From the NCBI RefSeq assembly GCF_017873435.1, contig NZ_JAGGKG010000008.1, forward strand, positions 1 to 64,000: a DNA stretch of 64,000 nt, in the 5' to 3' direction. The stretch's first letter is position 1. Each line of letters opens with the position of its first letter. A program made the position numbers and the translations under genes. The notes beneath the pieces are model-generated. The model had not been told where the DNA came from. It did not search any database and saw nothing but the letters and a program-made list of their open reading frames with translations. Below are positions 43,932 to 53,060 of the stretch, in pieces. Source of the stretch: Paenibacillus turicensis. Its GTDB lineage: Bacteria > Bacillota > Bacilli > Paenibacillales > Paenibacillaceae.

Positions 43932-45329
43932 ATGGAAGATCAGAATCATAATGGGCAATTTCAGCGTAAAATGCAGACCAGACATATTGTTATGCTCTCG
44001 TTAGGTGGAGTTATCGGTACAGGCCTATTTGTAAGTTCTGGTTATACGATTCAGCAGGCTGGGCCAATGGGTACGATTTTGTCCTATTTGGTTGGTGCTG
44101 TTGCGGTGTATCTTGTGATGCTGTGTTTAGGTGAGTTGTCTGTGCATATGCCTGAGACGGGCTCATTTCATAGCTATGCTGCAAAATATATCGGTCCAGG
44201 GACAGGTTACACTGTCGCATGGTTGTATTGGTTAACGTGGACAGTTGCACTTGGCTCAGAGTTTACAGCCGCAGGGCTATTGATGCAGCGATGGTTTCCT
44301 TCGATAAATGTATGGATCTGGAGTGGCCTATTTGCCATATTAATTTTTTTACTAAACGCGTTAACAGTAAAGTTTTTTGCAGAATCTGAGTTTTGGTTTG
44401 CTTCTGTCAAGGTCATCACGATTTTATTATTTATAGTGATCGGTGCAGGTGCGATCTTTGGAATTATTCCGATGGCAGATGGTGGGACTACGCCATTTTT
44501 CAGTAATTTTACAGCTTCGGGCTGGTTTCCAAACGGGGTATTTGGTATTTTAATGACAATGCTGGCGGTGAACTTTGCCTTTTCAGGCACAGAGTTAATT
44601 GGGATTGCCGCGGGTGAAGCGGAAGAACCTGAGAAAACAATTCCGAAAGCCATTCATACGACACTTTGGCGTTTGATCATCTTTTTTATTGGTACGATCG
44701 TCGTGTTATCGGCATTACTTCCGATGTCTGAGGCAGGCGTGACAGATAGCCCCTTTGTAGTGGTGTTAGAGCGTATTGGTGTACCTTATGCCGCAGATGT
44801 GATGAACTTTGTGGTGTTAACAGCCATTTTGTCTGCAGCAAATTCAGGATTGTATGCATCCTCACGTATGTTATGGTCACTGGCAGATAAGAAAACGATA
44901 TCTCCTAAATTTGCGAAGCTAACTGGGAAAGGGATTCCACTTAATGCGCTAATTTTAAGTATGTTAGGTGGGGGCTTGTCTTTATTGTCCATGCTCGTCT
45001 CACCTGATCAGGTGTATATTATATTAGTTTCAATTTCTGGTTTAGCGGTCGTTGTTGTATGGATGAGCATTAGCTTATCACAGCTTTTATTTAGGCGGAG
45101 ATATATTCAGGAGGGACATGCCGTACAGGATTTAAAATATCGTACACCACTGTATCCCTTTGCCCCGATTGCTTCCTTTGTGCTGAGCTTGGCGTCATGT
45201 ATTGGAATTGCATTTGACCCAACACAGCGGATAGCATTATATTGTGGGATTCCCTTCATTATTATATGTTATATAAGCTATTACTTAACGATGTATATAA
45301 AATCGCGGCAGGTTACAAATTCGAAGTAA
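43932..45329 (+). CDS. mmuP: Amino acid permease, probably S-methylmethionine transporter
   Basis: About 465 residues with twelve hydrophobic segments. The N-terminal [20 protein letters not shown] and [14 protein letters not shown] are typical of the amino-acid/polyamine/organocation (APC) family, YbxG/MmuP branch. It imports an amino acid with protons. Its gene is 13 bp before mmuM, which is the usual partner of an S-methylmethionine permease; that context sets the likely substrate. Start ATG 43932 is preceded by GAGGTG. No S-box or T-box is visible in the leader. Confidence 0.87.
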   Translation: MEDQNHNGQFQRKMQTRHIVMLSLGGVIGTGLFVSSGYTIQQAGPMGTILSYLVGAVAVYLVMLCLGELSVHMPETGSFHSYAAKYIGPGTGYTVAWLYWLTWTVALGSEFTAAGLLMQRWFPSINVWIWSGLFAILIFLLNALTVKFFAESEFWFASVKVITILLFIVIGAGAIFGIIPMADGGTTPFFSNFTASGWFPNGVFGILMTMLAVNFAFSGTELIGIAAGEAEEPEKTIPKAIHTTLWRLIIFFIGTIVVLSALLPMSEAGVTDSPFVVVLERIGVPYAADVMNFVVLTAILSAANSGLYASSRMLWSLADKKTISPKFAKLTGKGIPLNALILSMLGGGLSLLSMLVSPDQVYIILVSISGLAVVVVWMSISLSQLLFRRRYIQEGHAVQDLKYRTPLYPFAPIASFVLSLASCIGIAFDPTQRIALYCGIPFIIICYISYYLTMYIKSRQVTNSK

Positions 45330-45342
45330 GGAGTAGTACGTT

Positions 45343-46311
45343 ATGAGTAATGTGATTGACGATATTTTGCAAAAATATCCGATTATGATTTTAGATGGCG
45401 CCTTAGCGACAGAACTGGAGCAGCATGGCTGTAATTTAGATGATCCTCTTTGGTCAGCGAGTGTGCTATTGGACAAGCCAGAAGTGATTTATGACGTGCA
45501 TTTACAATATTTTCGGGCAGGTGCCGATTGTGCCATCACGTCCAGCTATCAGGCGACAGTAGAAGGCTTTAAGCGTAGAGGCATCTCAGAAGAGCAAGCG
45601 CTAAAAATAATTAAAAAAACAGTAGAGATAGCAAAGCAAGCTCGGGATGATTTTTGGCAGGAATGGCAGCAGAAGCAGGAGCAGGAACAAAACCAGCAAG
45701 ATATTAGACCAAAACCAATTGTAGCGGGCTCCATCGGGCCTTATGGTGCTTATTTGGCAGATGGGTCTGAATACATTGGTCATTATGGGATAACGGATCA
45801 ACAGTTGGTAGATTTCCATCGTCCTAGAATGAAGGCGTTAATCGAAGCAGGTGCAGATATTTTAGCCATCGAAACGATTCCTTCCTTACAGGAGGCACAG
45901 GTATTGGTTTCACTATTAGAGGAATTTCCTGAAATGAGTGCTTGGCTTTCATTTTCAATGAAGGATGAGTTAAGTATTAGTGAAGGAACTCCACTCGTGG
46001 AATGTGCAAAAGTGTTTGAGGAGCATCCCCAAATTGCAGCGATTGGTATGAATTGTGTACCGCATCCGCTTGTCTTGCCAGCGGTTCAAGCATTAAGTAG
46101 CAGTACGTATAAACCCATTATTGTGTATCCGAATTCAGGCGAAACGTATGATGCGACGACAAAAACATGGCATCAAGCTGGGCAAGAGTGTAGTGGATTA
46201 GGGCATTTAGATGCCCAAGCCTGGTATGAAGCAGGGGCTAACATCATTGGCGGTTGTTGCCGCACATCACCTTCACATATTGAGGCGTTAGCGAAGGAAT
46301 GGCGTGGGTAA
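45343..46311 (+). CDS. mmuM: Homocysteine S-methyltransferase
   Basis: About 322 residues. MILDGALATELEQHGCNLDD, SSYQATVEGF, GSIGPYGAYLADGSEY and the zinc ligands: Cys in GMNCVPH (about residue 235) and the CC pair in GGCCRTSP near the end. It transfers a methyl group from S-methylmethionine to homocysteine, making two methionines. Follows the permease by 13 bp in one operon and ends with a terminator. A Gln/Glu-rich insert (WQEWQQKQEQEQNQQD, about 104-119) is unusual but in a loop. Confidence 0.92.
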   Translation: MSNVIDDILQKYPIMILDGALATELEQHGCNLDDPLWSASVLLDKPEVIYDVHLQYFRAGADCAITSSYQATVEGFKRRGISEEQALKIIKKTVEIAKQARDDFWQEWQQKQEQEQNQQDIRPKPIVAGSIGPYGAYLADGSEYIGHYGITDQQLVDFHRPRMKALIEAGADILAIETIPSLQEAQVLVSLLEEFPEMSAWLSFSMKDELSISEGTPLVECAKVFEEHPQIAAIGMNCVPHPLVLPAVQALSSSTYKPIIVYPNSGETYDATTKTWHQAGQECSGLGHLDAQAWYEAGANIIGGCCRTSPSHIEALAKEWRG

Positions 46312-46330
46312 GGTGAAATAAATAATAGAT

Positions 46331-46385
46331 AAGGGGTCGACTTCGTATCATTACATTTGTGTAATGGATGAATAGACTCCTTTTT
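46331..46385 (+). terminator. Terminator after mmuPM
   Basis: AAGGGGTC pairs with GACTCCTT (one G-T), inner CATTAC / GTAATG, then TTTTT. Confidence 0.75.
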
Positions 46386-46524
46386 CATTTTTACATCTAT
46401 TAATATAGTTCATAATAATTAGTTGATTGTTCCTATAATTGTATACATGGTATTATGTTACATATAATTATCCAATTTTTTTAACGTTGAAGGTTTTAAT
46501 TACGCTTAATATTGGAGTTGATTA

Positions 46525-47853
46525 ATGGGGGATCAATTTGGTCTAAGTCTATCTGTACAATCGTGTATTGAAAAAGAGCTAGAACTCCAACAATTATCCC
46601 TTCAAGAATTAGCTCATAGGACAGGCATTAATCGTGGCATTTTAAGTGCTTGTTTTACAAGAAACCCTCCCAAAGCTTTATCTATTAAACAGTTAGATAT
46701 TATTACTAGAGGTCTTCATAAGGAAGAAGGCTGGTTATATGATTTGTATGCAAAAGAGTGCTTTACTGAAAAAGTACATTGGAAGCAGCTTAAAACGTTC
46801 CTTTTGCGATGTGTGGATTTACAGAGAGTTGATATCATTGACACTTGTTTAAGTTTATTAATGGAATCGCTTGTATATGTTCCAGATGTATTTTCATTAG
46901 CTGAATCATTATATAGTGAAGGAAAGTGGAGGGAATCTGCTCCATTTTATCGCTGTGTTTGTGAAAATGAAATTAAGCAACATTCAATTCGAATCGCTAT
47001 AAGCCAATATCGCTTGTTCCGAACTCGCCTTGGTAGTGATTTGAAAGAAAATCATGAGGCAGCCATTCAATTTGCTCCTTATCGTCAACGTCTTCCTGAA
47101 AATGTTCAGCTTGATGCTCTATTGCAACTAGCTAACGTGCATTTCACTTTGCAAAACTGGGAGGAAGTGATAAGTTATGCCAATGAGCTACAAAATTTAG
47201 TAGAAGTTATTTTAAAACAGAAAAATAAAAGCGTTCGTAAAAGTAAAAATACTGAACCTTTTATTACGGATCGACATTTGGTTGTCTACTATGGACAAGC
47301 CTATCTGCTGCAGGGTAACGCGTATGAGTGGATGGGACAGTATGAGAAATCAATGCAATTTATACCTTATTATGAGGATTTAAGCTGGTTTGATAATTTA
47401 GGTTATATTGGTCAGATTGAAGTTGATAAATTTCGTAGCTTCGCTGAAGGAAATAGGTTGAATTTAAATATTTTAACGGGAAACTTTGATGTATTAGAAC
47501 GATATATTGCATTCTTAGACCGACATTCTAATGAATGGCTACCCACGTTTTTAACTATATTAATAGCAGCGAATCAGCATGGACAAAATATTGATTGGGT
47601 AATTGAGCATTATGAGCAAAATTTAAAAGTGGTATTAATTGACTATAGAAGTATTAACCATGGATACTATGCTGAAACCTTTAGCATACAAAGAGCAGCA
47701 AAGCTATGTTATCAAATGGCGATATACTATTTTAGCAAAGATCAAATAGAAGAGTGTACAATGTGGTTTTTACGAGCTACTAAATATTCAGTTCAATCTA
47801 ATGATCAAGCTGTAACCTTTCAATTTTTAATGGATTTGGTGGGTAACAAATAA
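46525..47853 (+). CDS. XRE-family regulator with TPR domain
   Basis: About 442 residues. N-terminal HTH (about 10-60: ELQQLSLQELAHRTGINRGI with RNPPKALSIKQLDII), then helical repeats (TPR-like; YRCVCENEIKQHSIRIAISQ, ALLQLANVHFTLQNWEEVIS and YLLQGNAYEWMGQYEKSM). This layout resembles RNPP-type regulators (PlcR, Rap-like, AimR) that bind small peptides, but no signal peptide gene is evident. It lies 93 bp before a Spo0E-type phosphatase gene and likely controls it. An extended linker near residue 240 is basic (KQKNKSVRKSKN). Confidence 0.8.
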   Translation: MGDQFGLSLSVQSCIEKELELQQLSLQELAHRTGINRGILSACFTRNPPKALSIKQLDIITRGLHKEEGWLYDLYAKECFTEKVHWKQLKTFLLRCVDLQRVDIIDTCLSLLMESLVYVPDVFSLAESLYSEGKWRESAPFYRCVCENEIKQHSIRIAISQYRLFRTRLGSDLKENHEAAIQFAPYRQRLPENVQLDALLQLANVHFTLQNWEEVISYANELQNLVEVILKQKNKSVRKSKNTEPFITDRHLVVYYGQAYLLQGNAYEWMGQYEKSMQFIPYYEDLSWFDNLGYIGQIEVDKFRSFAEGNRLNLNILTGNFDVLERYIAFLDRHSNEWLPTFLTILIAANQHGQNIDWVIEHYEQNLKVVLIDYRSINHGYYAETFSIQRAAKLCYQMAIYYFSKDQIEECTMWFLRATKYSVQSNDQAVTFQFLMDLVGNK

Positions 47854-47946
47854 AAAAATCCTATCAAAGTTTTTAATGAAATTTTTTAGAGTTGACTAAC
47901 CCCATATAAAATAGGTTTAACAACTAAAATATGGGAGTAGAATATC

Positions 47947-48129
47947 ATGTTTGATTTACGTGAGCAAATTGAACTAAGACGGGCAGAGATGATTCAGTTA
48001 GCTGAGGAATACGGTCTCCTAGATGAACAAGTACTTGCTAAATCTCAAGAATTAGATCTGCTTATTAATGCATTTGAGCGAAGTAAGCCTAGAAATAAAG
48101 GAAAGAAGTGGGCCCTCCAGATTGGGTGA
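47947..48129 (+). CDS. Spo0E-type aspartyl-phosphate phosphatase
   Basis: About 60 residues, typical of Spo0E/YisI/YnzD. Two helices with the conserved SQELD (SxxxD) near residue 32-36; it dephosphorylates Spo0A-P and delays sporulation. GGGAG precedes ATG 47947. It directly follows the XRE-TPR regulator on the same strand, which suggests a pair controlling sporulation. Confidence 0.88.
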   Translation: MFDLREQIELRRAEMIQLAEEYGLLDEQVLAKSQELDLLINAFERSKPRNKGKKWALQIG

Positions 48130-48263
48130 TTTATTTGTGGTAGTGCACCCTAAGGTGGGCTTTATGTGTTGCATATGTTAACATAATATATACATAAAGC
48201 ATGGATATGTACAAAAATACATAGTCATGCAAAAATACTTAGATAAATTGGAGGGTACATATT

Positions 48264-48602
48264 ATGTCTAACTTACCAAATTGTCCATCATGCAATTCTT
48301 CATATACGTATGAAGATGGCTTTAACTTTGTATGTCCAGAATGTGGACATGAGTGGAATACTGAGGATCAGGCACAGGTAGAGGAAGGCCTTGTTGTAAA
48401 GGATGCCAATGGTAACCTGCTACAGGATGGAGATTCAATTACGATCATTAAAGACCTTAAGGTTAAAGGAAGCTCATCTACACTAAAGATCGGTACAAAG
48501 GTCAAAAATATCCGCTTAATTGAAGGCGATCACAATATAGATTGCAAAATTGATGGTTTTGGTGCGATGAAGCTTAAATCGGAGTTTGTGAAGAAGCTCT
48601 AA
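48264..48602 (+). CDS. Zinc-ribbon protein of the YjdM/PhnA family
   Basis: About 112 residues, full length. N-terminal zinc ribbon [16 protein letters not shown] and [10 protein letters not shown] (four Cys), then [20 protein letters not shown] and the C-terminal SH3-like barrel ending in LKSEFVKKL. Formerly named alkylphosphonate utilisation protein; actual role unknown. TTGGAGGGT precedes ATG 48264. Single gene; the palindromic repeat follows 48 bp later. Confidence 0.9.
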   Translation: MSNLPNCPSCNSSYTYEDGFNFVCPECGHEWNTEDQAQVEEGLVVKDANGNLLQDGDSITIIKDLKVKGSSSTLKIGTKVKNIRLIEGDHNIDCKIDGFGAMKLKSEFVKKL

Positions 48603-48650
48603 TAACTATGAATTCAATATGAATCCAAACGATTACGAATCTCTAAAATG

Positions 48651-48717
48651 AAATGCTCCCATCAAAGGAATAGTAGATGTTTTGTTTTTTCTACTGTCTA
48701 CTATGATGGGAGCATTT
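48651..48717. repeat. Palindromic repeat element, copy 2
   Basis: 14-bp outer arms AAATGCTCCCATCA / TGATGGGAGCATTT and inner TAGTAGAT paired with TCTACT-type sequence around a T-rich loop. It is nearly identical to the element at 5677-5732; differences are mostly in the spacer and one arm base pair. It lies just after the PhnA-like stop. The element could double as terminator. Confidence 0.75.
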
Positions 48718-48849
48718 CAAAAATAGAGTTTGTAAAACAGTTCGGATTTTTCTTTTTATATACCCAGTCTGGTTGCTCGTCGCTCCTATTCTAGCGTTAT
48801 GATATGATAAAAAGGCAAGTCTATCCTATTTAGCAAGGGAGCGGTAAGC

Positions 48850-49572
48850 ATGTCCAACCCATCAGATTATTCTCCATCTGGAGCGCCGATTCTACGACAC
48901 ACAGATCCTGAGCGTGAGTGGCAACCTGCCACATACTTAGAAGATGAATGGTTAGAAGCAATAGAGCAACACACTGATCGTTATCTTGGCGAAAGTCAGT
49001 CGGTCTTCCATGAGCTTTTGTCAGATACGGTCCATATCGATGTTCATATTATCGCTCCAACGACGGAACGCAACTATTATAGGTTGTACACTACAGGGAT
49101 GAGTGCCTTGCCAATGAATACTCCTGAAGATGCACAGGACTATGAGTATGCGGAGCTAATGATCTCCTTGCCCCCAGATTGGCCGTTGTTTGAGGAGAAG
49201 CTACAAGAATCCGATTACTTTTGGCCAATTGAATGGCTGAAACGGCTCGCACGTCTCCCACATGACTATGATACTTGGCTTAGTTGGGGACATACTATAC
49301 CAAATGGTGATCCAGCAATCGCGATTGCAGACCATACAGACATGTGTGCCTTTATTGTGTTGCCTCCAATTGAGGTTGATGAGGATTTCCTAACATTAGA
49401 GATGCCGAACGGAAAAACGGTTCACTTTTATGCTATTCTTCCTATTTATTTGGAGGAAATGGAGTACAAGCTAGAGTATGGTTTAGACCCCTTGCTTGAT
49501 AAATTTGAGGAACATAACGTGAATGAAATTTTCCAAGCGAATCGAATTAATACCTGTAAGGATATTTCCTAA
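48850..49572 (+). CDS. Suppressor-of-fused (SUFU) domain protein
   Basis: About 240 residues. The pattern VFHELLSDTVHIDVHIIAPT, YYRLYTTGMSALPMN, LMISLPPDWPL and the C-terminal YAILPIYLEEMEYKLEYG is typical of bacterial SUFU proteins, related to SUKH and often linked to toxin immunity; some are housekeeping. No toxin gene nearby. AAGGGAGCGG precedes ATG 48850. Ends with a strong terminator. Confidence 0.85.
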   Translation: MSNPSDYSPSGAPILRHTDPEREWQPATYLEDEWLEAIEQHTDRYLGESQSVFHELLSDTVHIDVHIIAPTTERNYYRLYTTGMSALPMNTPEDAQDYEYAELMISLPPDWPLFEEKLQESDYFWPIEWLKRLARLPHDYDTWLSWGHTIPNGDPAIAIADHTDMCAFIVLPPIEVDEDFLTLEMPNGKTVHFYAILPIYLEEMEYKLEYGLDPLLDKFEEHNVNEIFQANRINTCKDIS

Positions 49573-49598
49573 TAAATAACTTTCTAATAACGTAACCT

Positions 49599-49657
49599 AG
49601 GCTCGTATAGATAAGGTGTTTTCAATCCTTTTAAACCCTTCTCTATACGAGCCTTTT
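49599..49657 (+). terminator. Terminator after the SUFU gene
   Basis: AGGCTCGTATAGA pairs perfectly with TCTATACGAGCCT, ending in TTTTT. Confidence 0.9.
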
Positions 49658-49751
49658 TGCTGTCTTGCTTCCACTTGCGCTATTAGTTGCCATTATCCCT
49701 TTTTGTGCAAGTGCCATGCGGGCGAACCAGCGGCTCTACCAAGCCCAACAG

Positions 49752-51329
49752 TTACGAGTTTGGCACGGCCGTACTCGGCATATCTTGCTGCACTGGTTCA
49801 GGCACAACCGTTTCAGGTGTGGAAGGTTTCACTGGCTCGTGCGGTTGTGTTGCAGGCACTTGCAGATTGGCTGGATTCTCTGGCACAGTCGGCTCCGCAG
49901 GTTGCGGCGTCACGGTTGGAGTTTCAGGCTCAACGGTGATTATCGCCGGACTTTCTAACAATACCGCTCCGGTATTTGCCTGCACATTTAGCGCTGCACC
50001 GGTCGTTTCGCTTACGAAGCGTACAGGCACGTACATCGTGCCTGTATGGAGCCGCGGAGCGGCAGTCAGCTCAATTGGTTTGTCGTCGACCCAAGCTTGA
50101 GTCCTGCCAAGCACAACTTTTAGCGTCCCACGCGTTCCCGATGCGGTGACGGATTTTGCCGTGCCGTCCCAGACTGACTCGTAGCCGAGCCCAGTCATCA
50201 GCGGTTTATAGGCAATGTAGGTTACGCCTTTCTCGTTGAAAGCGGCTGGATCACCTTCGATCTGTTTGCCGTCTAGGAAAAGAGGCACTGGGTTGACTGT
50301 CGTCGGGTTCTTGGCAGCCCAAAGCTTATAGCCTTCCTGTGCGATCCACAAGCCTACCTTCTTGTTCCGGCGCCATTCTTCGGAGAACACGGATACGGGC
50401 AGATGGGTCTCCCCGTTCTTGATCCCGATCTCTGGTGTGAATGCCGGACGGCCGAGCTTCTGGATAAACCAGTCGGTGTAACCGCCTCCGCCGCTGGAGT
50501 TATGGCTTGGGCTCACCAGCGTATAGCCCGTAAAAGATCGGAAAATGTCCGCCAAACGCTTGTCGCGCCCATAGTTCGCGGCTGGCGTACGGAAATTCCA
50601 ATACAGGATGCGCCCCGCCGAATGATAGGACACCGCGATTTCTGGATCGATTTCGTAGGTAAATCCGATCATTGCCTGATTTTCTTTAGCCGTCATTGGC
50701 GCCGTACCTTTATGCCCCATCCAATGCGGATAAGCATAATTATTGAGTATCTCTTTCCAATTTACGTTGTATTGACGGTTGAGATCAACGCCTTGCGCAT
50801 TCGCTTTCCAGCGTTTGAAGTTGCTGCTGCCGTCGTTCATGGCGGTTAGCGCTTTGTGTACGCTGGCTGGGAACGATTGCAGGCCCGTTTGCTGAAGCGT
50901 CACGCCGTCAGGATTGACCATAGGGACAAACCAGATTTTTGTTTTGCCCAAAATGTCGCTTACGTCATACCCTTCGAACTTGCGTCCTTCCGTATACGCT
51001 TTCGCGTATTGTTCAATCATGTACATGTTCAACGTTGTCGTCAGCCATTCCCGTGCATGGTGCGAACCGTTGAAGAATACGGTCGAACGTCCCCAGCCCA
51101 GACCGACAGCCCAGATCTCACGTCCGTACAACGTCTGGCCGATGGATTTGTATTCGATCAAATCGGGGTACTTTTCAGCTAATTCCAGAATATCCTGCGT
51201 CAGTACCTCGTATGTATACGTGACGGATGGATCAACGATATTCGCCTCTGCCGCACGTAAATTTCCCGCAGGCGCCAAAGTCAGCACCACGAGAATAAGC
51301 GCAATCAGCGCCAAATTACACTTTTTCAT
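49752..51329 (-). CDS. Secreted M14 zinc carboxypeptidase with stalk domain
   Basis: About 525 residues. Signal peptide (about 1-27, cut near LRA-A). M14 domain (about 35-340): zinc ligands in NGSHHAREW and SYHSAG, VDLNRQYN, and catalytic Glu in FTPEIG. A copper-amine-oxidase-type stalk domain follows (about 375-460: LFLDGKQIEGDPAAFNEKGV and MYVPVRFVSETTGA), then a Pro/Thr/Val/Glu-rich tail of about 60 residues. It trims C-terminal residues from peptides or cell-wall peptides outside. ATG 51329 is preferred to the longer frame, as AGGGGG is just before it. The gene is visibly richer in G+C than its neighbours and seems acquired. Confidence 0.88.
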   Translation of the reverse strand: MKKCNLALIALILVVLTLAPAGNLRAAEANIVDPSVTYTYEVLTQDILELAEKYPDLIEYKSIGQTLYGREIWAVGLGWGRSTVFFNGSHHAREWLTTTLNMYMIEQYAKAYTEGRKFEGYDVSDILGKTKIWFVPMVNPDGVTLQQTGLQSFPASVHKALTAMNDGSSNFKRWKANAQGVDLNRQYNVNWKEILNNYAYPHWMGHKGTAPMTAKENQAMIGFTYEIDPEIAVSYHSAGRILYWNFRTPAANYGRDKRLADIFRSFTGYTLVSPSHNSSGGGGYTDWFIQKLGRPAFTPEIGIKNGETHLPVSVFSEEWRRNKKVGLWIAQEGYKLWAAKNPTTVNPVPLFLDGKQIEGDPAAFNEKGVTYIAYKPLMTGLGYESVWDGTAKSVTASGTRGTLKVVLGRTQAWVDDKPIELTAAPRLHTGTMYVPVRFVSETTGAALNVQANTGAVLLESPAIITVEPETPTVTPQPAEPTVPENPANLQVPATQPHEPVKPSTPETVVPEPVQQDMPSTAVPNS

Positions 51330-51534
51330 CACAACCCCCTGTTTTCTCCCGTAATGATCCGATTTCTTCACAAAGGTGATACTTTTGCACATTACCCTCT
51401 GTCTCTTGGCTCGGTTTTCCGTTTCCCTACCCTTGTTCTTTTCGCTCTATTCCCTGCGGATTCCTGCGTTTTGGCGGTATTTCCATAAATTCGACAAGAT
51501 TACCCCGCTCCTGCTGACTTGGTTGCCGCTCGAC

Positions 51535-51563
51535 AAAAAAATGCCCCCTGTATGTCAGGAGGC
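51535..51563 (-). terminator. Terminator-like hairpin upstream of the carboxypeptidase
   Basis: On the minus strand GCCTCCTG pairs with CAGGGGGC around ACATA, followed by ATTTTTTT. It lies about 205 bp upstream of the carboxypeptidase start. It is either the remnant terminator of a former upstream gene or an attenuator in the leader. The 375 bp from 51330 to 51704 hold no other gene. Confidence 0.6.
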
Positions 51564-51597
51564 AATCATCGTACGCTGGATTCGTGGTTAACCATTT

Positions 51598-51613
51598 TTG
51601 TGCAAATGCACAA
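51598..51613. promoter_or_regulatory. Palindrome, predicted CdaR-type operator for the glycerate operon
   Basis: TTGTGCA-AA-TGCACAA is a 16-bp palindrome with 7-bp arms, about 92 bp before the glycerate permease start. The half TTGTGCAAATG also lies before the CdaR-type gene at 57069-57079. It is a good candidate operator for that regulator. Confidence 0.55.
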
Positions 51614-51662
51614 TATATTTCGTCTTTTCATCAATATTTTTTAGAACAAGAAAGCGCTATAC

Positions 51663-51676
51663 TGTAAGCGTATTCA
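51663..51676 (+). promoter_or_regulatory. cre-like site in the permease leader
   Basis: TGTAAGCGTATTCA fits the relaxed CcpA consensus TGNAANCGNWNNCW. It is 29 bp before the permease start. Regulation inferred. Confidence 0.4.
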
Positions 51677-51704
51677 ACAATTGACATACAGGAGGCTACA
51701 TGAA

Positions 51705-53000
51705 ATGGAAGGACTAACAATCAGTTGGATTGGTGCGCTTGCTGGTCTGGCGATCGCAATCATTCTGATTTTGAGAAAATTAAATCCAGTTTATGCGTTG
51801 TTTTTAGGTGCGATTTTAGGAGCATTAATTGGCGGAGCTAATTTAGAGCAGACCGTTGCTGTACTCGTAAGTGGAACACAAAGTGTCATGGGTACAGTCA
51901 TTCGTGTATTAGCGGCAGGTGTGCTGGCGGGAGTCATGATGGAGTCGGGCGCCGCAGAGACGATTGCTCAAGCGATTGTGAAAAAATTTGGTGGTAGCAA
52001 AGCGATTCTTGCGTTAGCGTTAGCAACGATGATTATTACGGCAGTTGGCGTATTTATTCCTGTTGCAGTGCTTATTGTAGCACCCATTGCCTTATCTGTA
52101 GGAAATAAGATGGGCATTTCTAAGCTAGCGTTATTGCTTGCTTTGTCTGGCGGTGGGAAGGCAGGAAATATTATTTCGCCTAACCCAAATACGATTGCAG
52201 CTGCGCGTGGTTTTGGTTTAGATTTAAGTCACGTGATGCTTGCGGGTGTAATTCCTGCGATTTGTGGTCTGATTGTTACGGTTGTAGTGGCATCTTTAAT
52301 CAAAAATAAAGGCGTCAAAGTTTCAGATCAAGAAGCGGTGGACAGCAATGTTGATACATCAAAGTATCCACCACTTAGCAAAGCGATTGTGGCACCACTG
52401 GTTGCCGTTATTCTACTTATGATCAACCCTATTGGATCTATATCTGGAATTGAAGCTTTGGCAAATTTTAAAGTAGATGCGTTATATATTTTACCGATTG
52501 CAGGGATTGTAGGGATGCTTGCGATGGGACAAGGCAACAAAATTTTGCAGTACACAACCTCAGGTTTAAATAAAATGACGGCCACGGTTTTGATTTTGAT
52601 TGGGGCAGGTGGAATTGCAGGCTTGATCTCTGCATCTAATTTATCAACTCAGGTGGTAAGCTTGATTGAAGCATCGGGTATTTCCGGCACATTCCTTGCA
52701 CCCATTGCTGGTATTTTGATGGCAGCTGCAACAGCTTCGACCTCAACAGGAGTTATTTTGACGACAGGTTCATTTGGACCCGCAATTTTAAATATGGGAA
52801 CAGCGCCATTGTCTGCTGCGGTAATGGTACACACTGGGGCAACCGTCATTGACTCCTTACCACAAGGAAACTACTTCCACGTGACCGCAGATAGCATGAA
52901 GATGAGCATTAAACAGCGGATGGGCTTAATTCCTTATGAAGCGATGGTTGGGGGAACGATGACCATTGTGGCGACAATTTTATACGGATTTATTTTATAG
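51705..53000 (+). CDS. GntP-family permease, likely glycerate or gluconate importer
   Basis: About 431 residues with 12-14 hydrophobic segments. Gly-rich motifs ALSGGGKAGNIISPNPNTIA and AATASTSTGVILTTGS are typical of GntP/DsdX/GlcT permeases. It imports a sugar acid with protons. ATG 51705 follows AGGAGG (51690-51695). The glycerate kinase gene follows 60 bp later, so the substrate is probably glycerate; gluconate is possible. The palindrome at 51598 and the cre-like site predict induction by CdaR and catabolite repression. Confidence 0.88.
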   Translation: MEGLTISWIGALAGLAIAIILILRKLNPVYALFLGAILGALIGGANLEQTVAVLVSGTQSVMGTVIRVLAAGVLAGVMMESGAAETIAQAIVKKFGGSKAILALALATMIITAVGVFIPVAVLIVAPIALSVGNKMGISKLALLLALSGGGKAGNIISPNPNTIAAARGFGLDLSHVMLAGVIPAICGLIVTVVVASLIKNKGVKVSDQEAVDSNVDTSKYPPLSKAIVAPLVAVILLMINPIGSISGIEALANFKVDALYILPIAGIVGMLAMGQGNKILQYTTSGLNKMTATVLILIGAGGIAGLISASNLSTQVVSLIEASGISGTFLAPIAGILMAAATASTSTGVILTTGSFGPAILNMGTAPLSAAVMVHTGATVIDSLPQGNYFHVTADSMKMSIKQRMGLIPYEAMVGGTMTIVATILYGFIL

Positions 53001-53060
53001 AAATTTGTGAATATGAGAATTTGAATAAACGGTTTCTTAATAGATAGATGGGGTGAGAAG

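Noticed and set aside
49616..51354. Several plus-strand ORFs opposite the M14 carboxypeptidase
   Set aside because: They arise from the higher G+C of that gene and encode no recognisable protein; the minus-strand M14 motifs are clear.
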